Assembly (NCBI GenBank): GCA_944323985.1
Contig: CALUUP010000003.1
Location: forward strand, 56,699 to 120,698
Origin: Candidatus Gastranaerophilales bacterium
Lineage (GTDB): Bacteria; Cyanobacteriota; Vampirovibrionia; Gastranaerophilales; Gastranaerophilaceae
DNA length: 64,000 bases
Direction: 5' to 3'
In this document: positions 1-8,736 of the stretch, in pieces
Position numbering within the stretch: position 1 is the stretch's first letter
Layout: each line of letters opens with the position of its first letter
Position numbers and translations under genes: made by a program
The notes under the pieces: model-generated
What the model was told of the DNA's origin: nothing
Database searches by the model: none
Seen by the model: only the letters and a program-made list of their open reading frames with translations

Positions 1-729
1 CCTGAAGGAAAAGTTCATCCGCTTACTTCTACTACAAATGAGATTGTATCAATATTTCAAAATTTAGGATTTTCAGTTGTGTCTCCTGAATTGTCTCCAG
101 AAGTTGAGACAGAATATTATAATTTTGATATGTTAAATGTGCCAAAAGATCATCCGGCAAGAGATGTTCAAGATACTTTTTATGTAAAAGGTATGCCGAA
201 TGTTGTTTTAAGAAGTCAGACTTCTGGGGCACAAATTCATGTTATGGAAAATCAAAAGCCTCCTATAAAGGTAATTGCACCTGGTAGAGTTTATAGAAAT
301 GAAAATATTAATGCAAGAAAGAATAATTTCTTTCATCAAATTGAAGGTTTGTATGTAGATAAAGATATTACATTTGGAGACTTAAAAGGTGTTCTAAATG
401 AATTTATAAGATTGTATTTTGGTGCAGCTCGTCCTACACGTTTTAGAAGTAGCTTTTTCCCTTTTACAGAGCCTTCTGCAGAAGTTGATGTTCAGTGTAT
501 TATGTGTCAAGGAAAAGGTTGTAGAACTTGTTCTGGAACTGGTTGGTTAGAAGTACTTGGCTGTGGTATGGTAGATGTTAATGTTCTTAGAGGCGTTGGT
601 ATTGATCCTGATGTATATTCAGGTTTCGCGTTTGGTATGGGTGTTGAAAGACTTGCTATGCTTAAATATGCTATTGATGATATAAGATTATTCTTTAATA
701 ATGATAAGAGATTTTTAGAGCAGTTCTAA
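1..729 (+). CDS. pheS: Phenylalanyl-tRNA synthetase alpha subunit, 5'-truncated by window edge
   Basis: The catalytic alpha subunit of PheRS charges tRNA-Phe together with PheT. The frame is open from base 1 and reads in with the conserved HPLT stretch, so the gene begins upstream of the window. Class II synthetase motif 2 (RVYRNE, then FHQIEGL) and motif 3 ([15 protein letters not shown] near the C-terminus) are both visible. A Cys-rich stretch ([17 protein letters not shown]) sits between them, as in many bacterial PheS proteins. The N-terminal tRNA-binding coiled coil lies outside. No pheT follows; the stop overlaps the next start by one base (TAATG), so the downstream protease gene is probably cotranscribed. 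Confidence 0.96.
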   Translation, partial: PEGKVHPLTSTTNEIVSIFQNLGFSVVSPELSPEVETEYYNFDMLNVPKDHPARDVQDTFYVKGMPNVVLRSQTSGAQIHVMENQKPPIKVIAPGRVYRNENINARKNNFFHQIEGLYVDKDITFGDLKGVLNEFIRLYFGAARPTRFRSSFFPFTEPSAEVDVQCIMCQGKGCRTCSGTGWLEVLGCGMVDVNVLRGVGIDPDVYSGFAFGMGVERLAMLKYAIDDIRLFFNNDKRFLEQF

Positions 730-1430
730 TGAATAAGTTTTGTTTGAGTTTATTGTTTTTTATAGTTAGTTCTGTTACATCAATCGTTTTAGCAAGTTCT
801 GAGAATTATCTTTTCGATCCTAATAAAATTAATAAAGAACAGGCTTATGTTAGTACAGTTGGGTTTAATTTGTTAAATTCAAATGGTATTGAAAAGAGGG
901 CTGTTTTCTTTTTAGATAATTCAAATAGAATAAACGCATTTTCTACAAATAGTTCAAGACAAATTATTATATATAGAGGAATGTTTACCTTGCTAACTAG
1001 TGATGATGAGTTAGCAGCAGTTTTAGCTCATGAAATTTCTCATAATGTAGATTCGTATAATGGTATTTTTAGAGGTTTTTTTAATCATTTTAATTATGTA
1101 TTGTCTCCTCATAAATATGAATATAAGTCTGATAAGCGTGCAATAGATTATATGGTTAATGCAGGATATCATCCTGTCGCAATGATTATTGTGATGAATA
1201 AAATTTTCCCTCAGTATAGATATGATTGGTGCAGTTCTCATCCATTAACTTCCCGAAGAATGATGGAAGTGTACGAATACATTTATAAAAAATATCCTGA
1301 ATTTTTAGTAAATAATCCTTATAAGAAAAATATTTATTATCAAAATTTTTTATTAAACTCTAAAGAAAATCGTGCTAAGTTTCAAGAAAAAATAAAAAAT
1401 GATTCAAAGAAAAAAGTTAAATATATGTAA
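729..1430 (+). CDS. Exported M48-family zinc metalloprotease
   Basis: The 233-residue protein has a signal peptide (basic start, hydrophobic core to about residue 22, LASS cleavage region). The M48 zinc site HEISH is at residues 101-105. The likely third ligand is E131 in EYKSDKRAIDYM, which matches the ExxxDxxA pattern after the HExxH helix and is followed by AGYHP. It should act in the periplasm, resembling the protease core of BepA/LoiP-type envelope quality-control enzymes, but without TPR repeats. Its start overlaps the pheS stop. The C-terminal 50 residues are Lys/Asn-rich with no recognised domain. Substrates cannot be inferred. Confidence 0.85.
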   Translation: MNKFCLSLLFFIVSSVTSIVLASSENYLFDPNKINKEQAYVSTVGFNLLNSNGIEKRAVFFLDNSNRINAFSTNSSRQIIIYRGMFTLLTSDDELAAVLAHEISHNVDSYNGIFRGFFNHFNYVLSPHKYEYKSDKRAIDYMVNAGYHPVAMIIVMNKIFPQYRYDWCSSHPLTSRRMMEVYEYIYKKYPEFLVNNPYKKNIYYQNFLLNSKENRAKFQEKIKNDSKKKVKYM

Positions 1431-2076
1431 AGTTTTTATTTCATTATTTATTTTATGTTCAATGTTTTCTTCACAAGTTTTTGCTTTTATTGAAGATGAT
1501 TTTGTCAATTCTACTTTAGATAAGAATTTGAAGATAAAACCAAGAGTTTATTATTTTATTGAAGACGACTTTGTCGAAATTAGCCAAAATAAATCTTTTA
1601 AGAAAAATAAAGTTATTATACAAGAAGAACTACCTACTCATAGTTCGAGTTTTAATAGGAAAATATTTCAAATTCGTGAATTTGATAATTCTATCCCTAT
1701 TTTTATAAAAATTAAAAAGAATTTAACAACAAAACAAAAACCTGAAGAGGGCGAAATAATAGAGTTTGAAGCTGTGAAGGAATTTAAAATAAAAAATAAA
1801 GTATATCCAGAAGGAACAGTAATAAAAGCAAGAGTAGAAAATGTTTCTCCTAATTATACTATTGGTACTCCAGCAGATATTGTTATTGGAAATTTTCAGT
1901 TGGAAGGGGAAGTATTAAGGGGAGAAATCTCAAAAACAGGAGCTAATAGAGCTTTATGGGTTAAGCCTATTTCTTATGTCGGGACTTTTTTCTTTGGGGC
2001 GGGTGCATTTTTGTTATTTATAAGAGGCGGGCATGCAAAGATTAATCAAAGTGAAATTTTTACTATTTATTATTAA
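1399..2076 (+). CDS. Exported protein of unknown function
   Basis: This 225-residue protein has a clear signal peptide (hydrophobic core about residues 11-27, ending SQVFAF). The mature N-terminus carries the motif FIEDDFV twice, near residues 30 and 53. The C-terminal half (GEIIEFEAVKEFKI...YPEGTVIKARVENV, then a Gly/Phe-rich hydrophobic stretch) resembles the exported protein at 54472-55149 in layout: a 'P.GT.i.' beta segment, a 'G.v' segment, then a hydrophobic glycine segment near the end. The reading frame overlaps the end of the M48 protease by 32 nt, which suggests coupling, and converges on sdaAA, overlapping its 3' end by 14 nt. The function is not recognised. Confidence 0.65.
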   Translation: MIQRKKLNICKVFISLFILCSMFSSQVFAFIEDDFVNSTLDKNLKIKPRVYYFIEDDFVEISQNKSFKKNKVIIQEELPTHSSSFNRKIFQIREFDNSIPIFIKIKKNLTTKQKPEEGEIIEFEAVKEFKIKNKVYPEGTVIKARVENVSPNYTIGTPADIVIGNFQLEGEVLRGEISKTGANRALWVKPISYVGTFFFGAGAFLLFIRGGHAKINQSEIFTIYY

Positions 2077-2941
2077 ATAATTTTTTTTCTAATTCAATTG
2101 CAGTTTTAGTTTTAGCAAGTCCACCTTGAGAAGTTTCTTTAAGTAGCGGTGACATTAGTTGTCCGGTAATTTTTAATGTATCTACTATTTCATCTAGAGG
2201 AATTTTACTTTCAACTCCACATAAAGCTAATTCTGATGCTGTAACGGCATGAATTGCTAAAAACGCATTTCTTTTTATACAAGGAACTTCTACCAATCCA
2301 CAAACAGGGTCACAAGTTAAGCCAAGTATATTTTTCAAAGCAAGTGAAGTTGCTTGTATAATTTCATTATTGTCGCCACCCATCATTTGTGTTAAAGCTG
2401 CTGCTGCCATTGCAGAAGCTACTCCACATTCAGCTTGGCAACCAGCTACAGCTCCTGCTAATTGGACTTTGTTAGATACGATAAGACCAGTTAGACCTGC
2501 AGTGATAAGTCCATTGAGTTGTTCTGTTTCTGAAATGTTTTTTTCTTCCGCAACTGCTATTATTACTGATGGAACAATGCCGCAAGAGCCTGCTGTTGGA
2601 CAAGCTACGATTCTTCCCATTCGTAAATTTTCTTCTGCTGTTGCAAGTGCATATGTTGTGATTTTTTCAAAAATCTTTCCCAGAATCGAACCTTTTGTTT
2701 GATAGCCTTTTTGAAGTTTTTCACAATCATCACCGCACCAATTACTTATTGATTTTTCGTTAGAAAGTAAGCCGCTTTTTATTGCGTCTTTCATTGCTAA
2801 TAATGTCTCAAGTGTTCTTATTTTTATTACATCAAAAGTTTCATCTTGTATTTTTGATTCTTCTTCTAATGCAATTTCATATATTTTTTTGTTTTCATTT
2901 TCACATTTGTTAATTAATTCTTCAAACGATAGTATTGCCAT
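2063..2941 (-). CDS. sdaAA: L-serine dehydratase, iron-sulfur-dependent, alpha subunit
   Basis: The catalytic subunit of the two-subunit 4Fe-4S L-serine ammonia-lyase (serine to pyruvate plus ammonia) is 292 residues, normal for the family. Cluster cysteines lie in ACPTAGSCGI, GCQAECGVAS and TCDPVCGLVEVPC. The start overlaps the stop of the beta subunit by one base (TAATG). Because serA and serB are also in this window, the cell both makes and degrades serine; here the lyase would feed pyruvate to fermentation. The position behind a response regulator gene suggests regulated expression. Confidence 0.95.
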   Translation of the reverse strand: MAILSFEELINKCENENKKIYEIALEEESKIQDETFDVIKIRTLETLLAMKDAIKSGLLSNEKSISNWCGDDCEKLQKGYQTKGSILGKIFEKITTYALATAEENLRMGRIVACPTAGSCGIVPSVIIAVAEEKNISETEQLNGLITAGLTGLIVSNKVQLAGAVAGCQAECGVASAMAAAALTQMMGGDNNEIIQATSLALKNILGLTCDPVCGLVEVPCIKRNAFLAIHAVTASELALCGVESKIPLDEIVDTLKITGQLMSPLLKETSQGGLAKTKTAIELEKKLFNNK

Positions 2942-3594
2942 TATTTTAACTTTCTTATATTGGTTACAAAGTAAACGTCTTTTATATTTTTAACTTTTTC
3001 AACAACGTCATCTCCTATTGGAATATCAAGAGCTATATACATACTTGCTTGTCCTCCTTTAGAACTTCTTCCGCAATGAAGAGATGCTATATTTACTTTT
3101 TGTTTTTGTATAATCTCACTTACTGTTGAAATCATTCCGGGTTTATCTTTGTACATAAGTAGTAATGTATCATATGAACCGTTTATATCAGTATTAAATC
3201 CGTTAATGCTGTTAATTCTGATTTCTCCTGCACCTACAGAGTCTCCCGAGATTGTCATTTTATCATCAATAATTATATCGACGGAATTTGGATGTCTGGA
3301 AATATCTTGAATGTAATCATATGAATATTCTATATTTTTGACTGTTTCAAAAATGTTTTTTATAGAACTATCGTCAACTTGATATCCAAGAATTCCTGCT
3401 AAGAGTCCTTTATCGGTTCCGTGACCAAAACCCGTTGTCGCAAAAGAATTATAAAGTATAAACTTTACTTTTGAGAAAGGGTTATTGTATATGTTTCTTG
3501 CCATTAAACCTAAACGAACAGCTCCAGCGGTATGAGAACTTGATGGACCAACCATTATTGGAGAAATTACTGAAAAAATAGATTTTTGTTCCAT
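2941..3594 (-). CDS. sdaAB: L-serine dehydratase, iron-sulfur-dependent, beta subunit
   Basis: The regulatory/partner subunit contains the N-terminal serine dehydratase beta motif GPSSSHTAGAVRLG and a C-terminal ACT domain (PGMISTVSEIIQKQKVNIAS, then HCGRSSKGGQASMYIALD). I place the start at 3594 (MEQKSIFSV), preceded by AGGAAG about 10 nt upstream. A longer in-frame extension to 3672 would add a Lys/Arg-rich tail read from the upstream response regulator's coding sequence. The gene starts 2 nt after that regulator's stop, so the three genes form one operon transcribed from the promoter near 4234-4263. Confidence 0.94.
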   Translation of the reverse strand: MEQKSIFSVISPIMVGPSSSHTAGAVRLGLMARNIYNNPFSKVKFILYNSFATTGFGHGTDKGLLAGILGYQVDDSSIKNIFETVKNIEYSYDYIQDISRHPNSVDIIIDDKMTISGDSVGAGEIRINSINGFNTDINGSYDTLLLMYKDKPGMISTVSEIIQKQKVNIASLHCGRSSKGGQASMYIALDIPIGDDVVEKVKNIKDVYFVTNIRKLK

Positions 3595-3596
3595 TT

Positions 3597-4205
3597 TTAA
3601 TAATCTTCCTCGTCTTCGTCTTTTCCACCGTTTATATAATTTGACATTATATTGTATAAAGAATTTTGCCAATCACTATTTTTTTCAAGAAAGAAATCTG
3701 CACCTCTATTTTTACATTGTTGTTCTATTTCTTTACGAGGAGATGCAGTTATAACGCCTACTATGGTCTTAGTTCCAGCAGAAAGAGCTAATTTCTTTAG
3801 TTCTGTTAATAGTATAAAACCCTCTCTTTCTGTTGGTATAAATAAATCCATAACAACATATTCATATTTTCTTTTTTTAAATTTATTTACAGCATCGTAT
3901 ATTTCTTGTGAGCAGTCTATATCATAGTTGAATTCTGATAATAATACTTTTAATTGATAAGTTATTACTCCTAAATCATCAACAATTAATATGGCAGGAC
4001 CAGAAGGTGCTTCTTCTTCAGTAATAGGAGATATTGCTTTACTTTGTATTGGTTTTTTAGCATTTGCATTTAATTCTTTTAAGGTATCTACTATATTCAA
4101 GAGTTGTTTTTTTAAGTCTATTAAATCAAAATTTTTTGGACATTTTGAGTTTGTAATATTGAAAAATAGTTCTAAAAATTCATCATCTAAGTCGATTGTT
4201 GCCAT
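3597..4205 (-). CDS. Response regulator receiver protein with helical N-terminal extension
   Basis: The 202-residue protein has about 70 N-terminal residues of acidic/helical character followed by a receiver domain (about 71-193). The acidic pair is D76/D77 (ILIVDD), the phosphoacceptor D120 (VVMD), the switch residue T153 (GVITAS) and the conserved lysine K175 (FLEK). There is no DNA-binding or enzymatic output domain, so it works by protein contact or as a phosphorelay or adaptor component. No histidine kinase is adjacent. It leads the serine dehydratase operon; a link between signalling and serine breakdown is inference from context. The C-terminus is a short acidic tail. Confidence 0.85.
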   Translation of the reverse strand: MATIDLDDEFLELFFNITNSKCPKNFDLIDLKKQLLNIVDTLKELNANAKKPIQSKAISPITEEEAPSGPAILIVDDLGVITYQLKVLLSEFNYDIDCSQEIYDAVNKFKKRKYEYVVMDLFIPTEREGFILLTELKKLALSAGTKTIVGVITASPRKEIEQQCKNRGADFFLEKNSDWQNSLYNIMSNYINGGKDEDEEDY

Positions 4206-4233
4206 ATACTACTCCTAGTAAATTATCTGTTTT

Positions 4234-4263
4234 AGTATATCATATTGTCTGTATGCTTGTAAA
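4234..4263 (-). promoter_or_regulatory. Promoter for response regulator-sdaAB-sdaAA operon
   Basis: On the minus strand TTTACA (4258-4263) and TATACT (4234-4239) are separated by 18 nt, a good vegetative-type promoter. Transcription would begin near 4228, about 22 nt before the ATG at 4205; TAGGAG sits in that leader as ribosome binding site. Confidence 0.6.
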
Positions 4264-4328
4264 TAAGTTAAATACATTATTGTATATGTTCCTTTGTATG
4301 GATTATTTTTATTTTTACTTTCTTGAGT

Positions 4329-4334
4329 TATAAT
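4329..4334 (+). promoter_or_regulatory. -10 box 6 nt before ATG (leaderless transcript)
   Basis: TATAAT lies at 4329-4334 and the ATG at 4341, leaving 6 nt, so transcription should begin at or next to the start codon. The -35 region (about 4306-4311, TTTTTA) is weak. No ribosome binding site is present. Confidence 0.45.
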
Positions 4335-4340
4335 TGCATT

Positions 4341-5207
4341 ATGAAGAAGTTATTTTTATTAATTTTATTATTAGTTTCTATTTCAAATTCTGTTTTTGCG
4401 GAAGATTTTTCAAAGAAAAGTTTTTTAAGTTATTTTAAAGATGATACACGTGAGATAAAAGCTTTATTGAATTCGCAAGTTAGGTATGCTAATAAAACTA
4501 ATTTTAAGAAATTTATTTCGACTTATGATGAAAATTATTTAAATGCAGATGGTTTAGATTTAGAAAAATACTCTGCATTGGTTAAAGATGTTTGGAATTG
4601 TTACGATAACATTGTCTATGATATAGAGGTAAAAAATATTCAGATTGATGGTGATAAAGCTACTGTTGATGTTATTGAAACTTCTAAGGCAGAGATTCCT
4701 TCTGAAGCTAGTATGGATGGGACTTTAAGTAGTGTTTCTAACAGTGTCTACTATTTAAAAAAGGTTGATGGGAAGTGGAAGGTTTATTCTGATAAAGTAA
4801 GAACGGAAAATACCTCTATGCTTTATGGAGATGCAAGGTTATTAGATATCTCATTGACAGCTCCTAATGAAATTGAAGCTAATACAGAATATACTGCATC
4901 TTTAGAATTTGTGCCTCCTGAAGGCGTTATAGCTATTGCGTCTATTGCTAATGATAAAGTTGAATATCCTCAAAAACAAGCAAAAGAAGTTTTTAGGAAA
5001 TTACCCGAAGATAATATTTTAGAGAGATTATTTGTTTCTAATTCTGACAATATGAATGAATACGTTATAGCCTCAATAGGTTTAACAAAAGCTGATGTGA
5101 CTGATTTGAGTATAAAATTAAGTTTAACTGGTTTCGGTTATCAAATAACTCGAGTAAATGTTATTCCTGTTAAAAAGGAGAATAATGTCGAAGAAAATAT
5201 CAAATAA
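4341..5207 (+). CDS. Exported protein with NTF2-like domain
   Basis: The 288-residue protein has a signal peptide (MKKLFLLILLLVSISNSVFAE). Residues about 35-150 read as an NTF2/SnoaL-like fold: a helix pair with FKKFISTYDENYLNADG, then strands ending DGKWKVYSDK. The C-terminal 120 residues are beta-rich and unrecognised. I use the start at 4341, since the frame's earlier TTG lacks support. No Shine-Dalgarno is present; instead TATAAT ends 6 nt before the ATG, which fits a leaderless mRNA. The 3' end overlaps lspA by 23 nt, so the two are probably cotranscribed. Confidence 0.72.
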   Translation: MKKLFLLILLLVSISNSVFAEDFSKKSFLSYFKDDTREIKALLNSQVRYANKTNFKKFISTYDENYLNADGLDLEKYSALVKDVWNCYDNIVYDIEVKNIQIDGDKATVDVIETSKAEIPSEASMDGTLSSVSNSVYYLKKVDGKWKVYSDKVRTENTSMLYGDARLLDISLTAPNEIEANTEYTASLEFVPPEGVIAIASIANDKVEYPQKQAKEVFRKLPEDNILERLFVSNSDNMNEYVIASIGLTKADVTDLSIKLSLTGFGYQITRVNVIPVKKENNVEENIK

Positions 5208-5679
5208 AGGTAAGATATTTTATTTTTGTTTTGCAACTGTTTTTTTTGTGTTGTTTGATAAATATTTTACAAGTTTGATTTTGGATAATTTGCAAAATTT
5301 TCCGGAAAATTCACTTATTGGTTTGACGTATGTTGAAAATACAGGTGCTGCATTTAGTATATTAGAAAATTATAAGTTGTTTCTTGTTTTATTTGCTATT
5401 ATTGCAATGTGTATGATAGCGGTTACTTTAATTAAAAATATTAAAAAAGCTTCAACTTTTGCGGTATTATGGACATCTTTTCTTGTAGCGGGTATTTTTT
5501 GTAATATGTATGAAAGAATTATTTTTGGTTTTGTTCGAGATTTTATAAAGTTAAATTTTGTTAATTTTCCTGTATTTAATATATCTGATATTTTTATTAA
5601 TGTTGGTGTTTTTGCTATAGTTATAATTATTATAAAGAATAATTATTCAACAAAAATTAATGAAAATAGTAGTAGATGA
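5185..5679 (+). CDS. lspA: Lipoprotein signal peptidase (signal peptidase II)
   Basis: This inner-membrane aspartyl protease removes signal peptides from prolipoproteins. At 164 residues it has four hydrophobic segments. The conserved boxes are FDKYFTS near the N-terminus, NTGAAFSIL, and FNISDIFINVGV, which carries one catalytic Asp. The start at 5185 is preceded by AAGGAG (5175-5180); an upstream in-frame ATG at 5158 would add nine residues inside the preceding gene. It overlaps rluD by 20 nt, giving the common lspA-rluD order. Confidence 0.93.
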   Translation: MSKKISNKGKIFYFCFATVFFVLFDKYFTSLILDNLQNFPENSLIGLTYVENTGAAFSILENYKLFLVLFAIIAMCMIAVTLIKNIKKASTFAVLWTSFLVAGIFCNMYERIIFGFVRDFIKLNFVNFPVFNISDIFINVGVFAIVIIIIKNNYSTKINENSSR

Positions 5680-6565
5680 ATTAAATGATGAAAAGCGATT
5701 AGATGTTTATCTTGCAGAGTATTTGCAGGATTTTTCGCGTTCTAAAATACAAACAGAAATTAAAAAGGGAAATGTTTTATTAAATTCAAAAAATGTCAAG
5801 CCTTCTAGTATTATAAAATCGGAAGATGTTATTGAATTAAATATACAAGAAAATGTAAATAAAATTTTGCCAGAGAATATTTCTTTGGATATTCTTTGGG
5901 AAGATGAAAATATGCTTGTTGTTAATAAACCTTCTGGTATGTTAACTCATCCTACTAACTTAGAAACATCAGGGACTTTGGTAAATGCTTTATTGAATTA
6001 TTGCGGTGATAATTTATCAGATGTAAACGGAGAATTCAGAAGAGGTGTTTTACATAGATTAGATAGGAATACGTCAGGCTTGTTAATGGTTGCAAAAAAT
6101 AATTTGACGCATGAATATCTTGTGAATGAAATGAAGGCTGGTAGGATAGAAAAAAAATATAGGGCAGTTGTTGCCGGAGTAATTAATGAGGATGAATTTG
6201 TCATTAATAAGCCAATAGGTAGGAATCCTAATCAACCTCATAAAATGGCAATAATTGATGGAGCAAAAGAAAGTATTTCTAAAGTTAAAGTGCTTGAACG
6301 TTTTAAGGATGCAACTTTAATAGAAGTACATTTGATAACTGGAAGAACTCATCAAATAAGGGTACATTTGTCAAGTATAGGGCATCCTGTCTATAATGAT
6401 ACTCTTTATGGCTTTGGAAAAATGAAAATCAAAACTCAAGAACAAGTTTTGCAGTCTTATAAGTTATCTTTTTCTAAACCTTTTAATGGTGAAATTTTAT
6501 CTTTTGAAATTCCTGAGGATGATAAATTTATAAAGGTTATTAATTATTTAAAATCACAAAATTAA
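5660..6565 (+). CDS. rluD: RluA/RluD-family 23S rRNA pseudouridine synthase
   Basis: The enzyme converts uridines in RNA, by family usually 23S rRNA, to pseudouridine. At 301 residues it has an N-terminal S4 RNA-binding domain (KRLDVYLAEYLQDFSRSKIQ) and a catalytic domain with HRLDRNTSGLLMVAKN, whose Asp is the nucleophile, followed by GRTHQIRVHL. The family has several specificities (RluA, RluC, RluD); S4 domain, length and lspA linkage favour RluD, but the target uridines cannot be read from sequence. It converges on the sigma factor gene, overlapping its 3' end by 4 nt. Confidence 0.88.
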   Translation: MKIVVDELNDEKRLDVYLAEYLQDFSRSKIQTEIKKGNVLLNSKNVKPSSIIKSEDVIELNIQENVNKILPENISLDILWEDENMLVVNKPSGMLTHPTNLETSGTLVNALLNYCGDNLSDVNGEFRRGVLHRLDRNTSGLLMVAKNNLTHEYLVNEMKAGRIEKKYRAVVAGVINEDEFVINKPIGRNPNQPHKMAIIDGAKESISKVKVLERFKDATLIEVHLITGRTHQIRVHLSSIGHPVYNDTLYGFGKMKIKTQEQVLQSYKLSFSKPFNGEILSFEIPEDDKFIKVINYLKSQN

Positions 6566-7401
6566 ATAATGCTTTTTTTAAGTCTTTCAGAACGATTTTC
6601 ACTAAGTAAATTTTTCAATTTCATAATAGCTTGTGCATGTAATTGTGAAATTCTTGACTCAGAAACGTTTATTGTTTCTCCAATTTCTTTTAAAGTCATA
6701 TTTTCATGGTAATAAAGAACCATGATAGTTCTTTCTCTTTCAGGCAGTCTCTTCAATGCATTCTCCAATTCTTTTTTTACGTCTTTTTCTTCCATTTGTT
6801 CATGCGGAGCTAGTGTATGAGAATCTTGAATAGTATCAATAATTTCTAAATCTCCGTCTGAAGAACCTTTCTTTTCATATATTGAAGTGACTGTTGTATC
6901 TTCTGCTAATAGCTGTTCTACTTTTTCTCTTTCAATGCCTAAGTAGCTTGCAATTTCAGAGTTTGTTGCTGACCTTCCATATTGTTTTTTTAACAGTTCT
7001 TGTGCTTCTTTAACATCTTTAATCTTTTTTCTTACACTTCTTGGTAAGAAATCTTGAGATCTTATTTTGTCAATAATGTTTCCTCTGATTCTAACAAGCG
7101 CATATGTTTCAAACCTGGCTCCCATTTTTGGAGTATATTTTTCAATTGCATCAATTAAGCCTTCTACTCCATAACTGGAAATGTCTTCATATGAAAAAGT
7201 AGGAGGTAATGCAACTTTAACACGGCCAACGACATATCTTGTTAGATATATGTATTGAAGGATGAGAGCATCTCTAAGCGCTTTATTTTCATGGTCATCA
7301 AAATACTTAGCCCACATTTCGGCTAATTCTTCATTTGAAACTCTTTTAATGTTTTTATAAGATGTATCCTGTTCCATCCCTCTCTTGTCCCAATAAAACA
7401 T
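6562..7401 (-). CDS. fliA: RNA polymerase sigma factor, FliA/WhiG (sigma-28) family
   Basis: The alternative sigma factor directs RNA polymerase to late flagellar promoters. The 279-residue product shows region 2 (LILQYIYLTRYVVGRV, YEDISSYGVEGLIDAIEKY, RFETYALVRIRGNIIDKIR), region 3 (FLPRSVRKKIKDV) and region 4 with the HTH (ERTIMVLYYHENMTLKEIGETINVSESRISQLH). The group is FliA/WhiG rather than SigB/SigF by the AxxRIRGxxxD and DFLPRS signatures. The start is ambiguous: ATG 7401 has a weak GAATGAG upstream, while ATG 7377 has AGAGAGGG abutting it. Two flagellin genes and one exact sigma-28 promoter (52380-52406) are in this window, supporting a motility role. Confidence 0.88.
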   Translation of the reverse strand: MFYWDKRGMEQDTSYKNIKRVSNEELAEMWAKYFDDHENKALRDALILQYIYLTRYVVGRVKVALPPTFSYEDISSYGVEGLIDAIEKYTPKMGARFETYALVRIRGNIIDKIRSQDFLPRSVRKKIKDVKEAQELLKKQYGRSATNSEIASYLGIEREKVEQLLAEDTTVTSIYEKKGSSDGDLEIIDTIQDSHTLAPHEQMEEKDVKKELENALKRLPERERTIMVLYYHENMTLKEIGETINVSESRISQLHAQAIMKLKNLLSENRSERLKKSII

Positions 7402-7556
7402 GTCTCATTCTATTGTAACGTTTTATTAAGAAATAGCTATCATATATATAGATGAAATTATTAAAATTTATTAAATATTTGAATACCCTCTAATAATGCC
7501 TAATTGGCTTATGTATAAATTTTAAAATTGTTTTTTAATAGAATTGGAGGATTTAT

Positions 7557-8210
7557 ATGTGTTGTTTAAAAATTAGGGTTTTAATAATTTTCTTTATTCT
7601 TTTATCTTTAAATTTTTCAGTAATGGCTAGGACTATTGTTACGCAAACTCCGGTTTATCCGCATTATAACGGTTATTATAATAATTATAATAATAATTTA
7701 ACAAGAACTAATTCTTTAAGGAATTCTTATTATAATCCAAGACATAGATTATACAGAAATTATAATAATTATGCTTATAAACCTTATTATAATAAATCGT
7801 TTTCAGATTTAAGTGCTTTAGAAAAATATTCTTTAAATAAAACGTATTCTAGAGAAAGTGATTTGCAAAGATTACAACGCTTAGAGATGCAAGCTTTTGG
7901 GGCTGTGCAAAGTGGTGATATAAGTACAAGGTATGATAATGTACGAAATGCGATATTATCAAGACCAAAACAGAATTATAAAACATCTTTATTAAGAAAT
8001 ATAGGTAATTATTTTACAGGTCAGATGACAGGATTTACACCATCTTTTTCAAATGATCCTTTCTTTTCTGATTCTGCTTTTTCAACAATTCAATATCCGT
8101 CTAGTTTTGGGAATAAGTCTTATACGCAAGTATCGGGTCCTATGAGAAGTGGGTATTTTTTAGATAATTATGGAACATCTTCTGGTTGTGGAGTGAAAAT
8201 TTTGGATTAA
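7557..8210 (+). CDS. Exported Tyr/Asn-rich protein with LxRLExxxFG motif
   Basis: The 217-residue protein has a signal peptide (hydrophobic to about residue 23, then MARTIV), a Tyr/Asn-rich low-complexity segment (about 33-80), then a helical motif LSALEKYSLNKTYSRES followed by LQRLQRLEMQAFGAVQSGD. I recall such 'LxRLExxxFG' segments from exported proteins of Melainabacteria; that is memory, not a search. The last 80 residues are Ser/Phe/Gly-rich. GGAGG lies 8-9 nt before the ATG. It is monocistronic, between a divergent sigma factor gene and a convergent rpsG. Probably cell-surface, function unknown. Confidence 0.75.
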   Translation: MCCLKIRVLIIFFILLSLNFSVMARTIVTQTPVYPHYNGYYNNYNNNLTRTNSLRNSYYNPRHRLYRNYNNYAYKPYYNKSFSDLSALEKYSLNKTYSRESDLQRLQRLEMQAFGAVQSGDISTRYDNVRNAILSRPKQNYKTSLLRNIGNYFTGQMTGFTPSFSNDPFFSDSAFSTIQYPSSFGNKSYTQVSGPMRSGYFLDNYGTSSGCGVKILD

Positions 8211-8245
8211 AAAAAAGATTAGTTCTATTGAACTAATCTTTTTTT
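8210..8245. terminator. Bidirectional intrinsic terminator
   Basis: A long stem (left arm 8210-8225 ending in GATTAGTTC, loop TATT, right arm 8230-8245) has an A run on the left and a T run on the right. It ends both the plus-strand exported protein gene and the minus-strand rpsL-rpsG operon. Confidence 0.85.
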
Positions 8246-8265
8246 TTATTAATAATTTTGAAATA

Positions 8266-8736
8266 TTAATATCTATAATGAGCAAATGCTTTGTTAGCTT
8301 CTGCCATTCTATGTGTATCTTCGCGTTTTTTACAAGCTGCACCGTTTCCATTTGAAGCATCAATAATTTCATTTGTTAATTTTTCAACAAAAGATTTTCC
8401 ACTTCTGTTCTTAGCAGCTGCAATAATATTAGTAGAAGATAATGCAAATCCTCTATCAGGTTTTACATCTATAGGTACTTGGTAAGTAGAACCACCAATA
8501 CGTCTTGCTTTTACTTCTAATAATGGAGTGGCATTAGTGATACCTTTTTGGAACACTTCAAGTCCTTTTTCTCCTGTTCTTTCTTCAATTTTTGCAATTG
8601 TAGAGTAGAATATTTTTTCAGCTAAAGACTTTTTACCACGTCTCATAAGTCTATTGATAAACTTAGATACATCTACGCTGTTATAAATAGGGTCAGCTGC
8701 AGGAATTCTTTTTTCCGGTTTAGATCTTCTAGACAT
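8266..8736 (-). CDS. rpsG: 30S ribosomal protein S7
   Basis: The 156-residue protein binds the 3' major domain of 16S rRNA in the head of the small subunit and has the standard bacterial length. Recognisable stretches are INRLMRRGKKSLAEKI, RRIGGSTYQVP and KREDTHRMAEANKAFAHYRY. Its start overlaps the rpsL stop by one base. The operon ends here with a terminator: the fusA and tufA genes that usually follow in the str operon are absent from this position. Confidence 0.98.
   Translation of the reverse strand: MSRRSKPEKRIPAADPIYNSVDVSKFINRLMRRGKKSLAEKIFYSTIAKIEERTGEKGLEVFQKGITNATPLLEVKARRIGGSTYQVPIDVKPDRGFALSSTNIIAAAKNRSGKSFVEKLTNEIIDASNGNGAACKKREDTHRMAEANKAFAHYRY

Noticed and set aside
2370..2702. 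110-codon open frame on the plus strand
   Set aside because: Antisense shadow of the conserved sdaAA Fe-S subunit.
3595..3672. N-terminal extension of sdaAB (26 residues)
   Set aside because: It is read out of frame inside the response regulator gene and is unlike the family; the ATG at 3594 has a good ribosome binding site.
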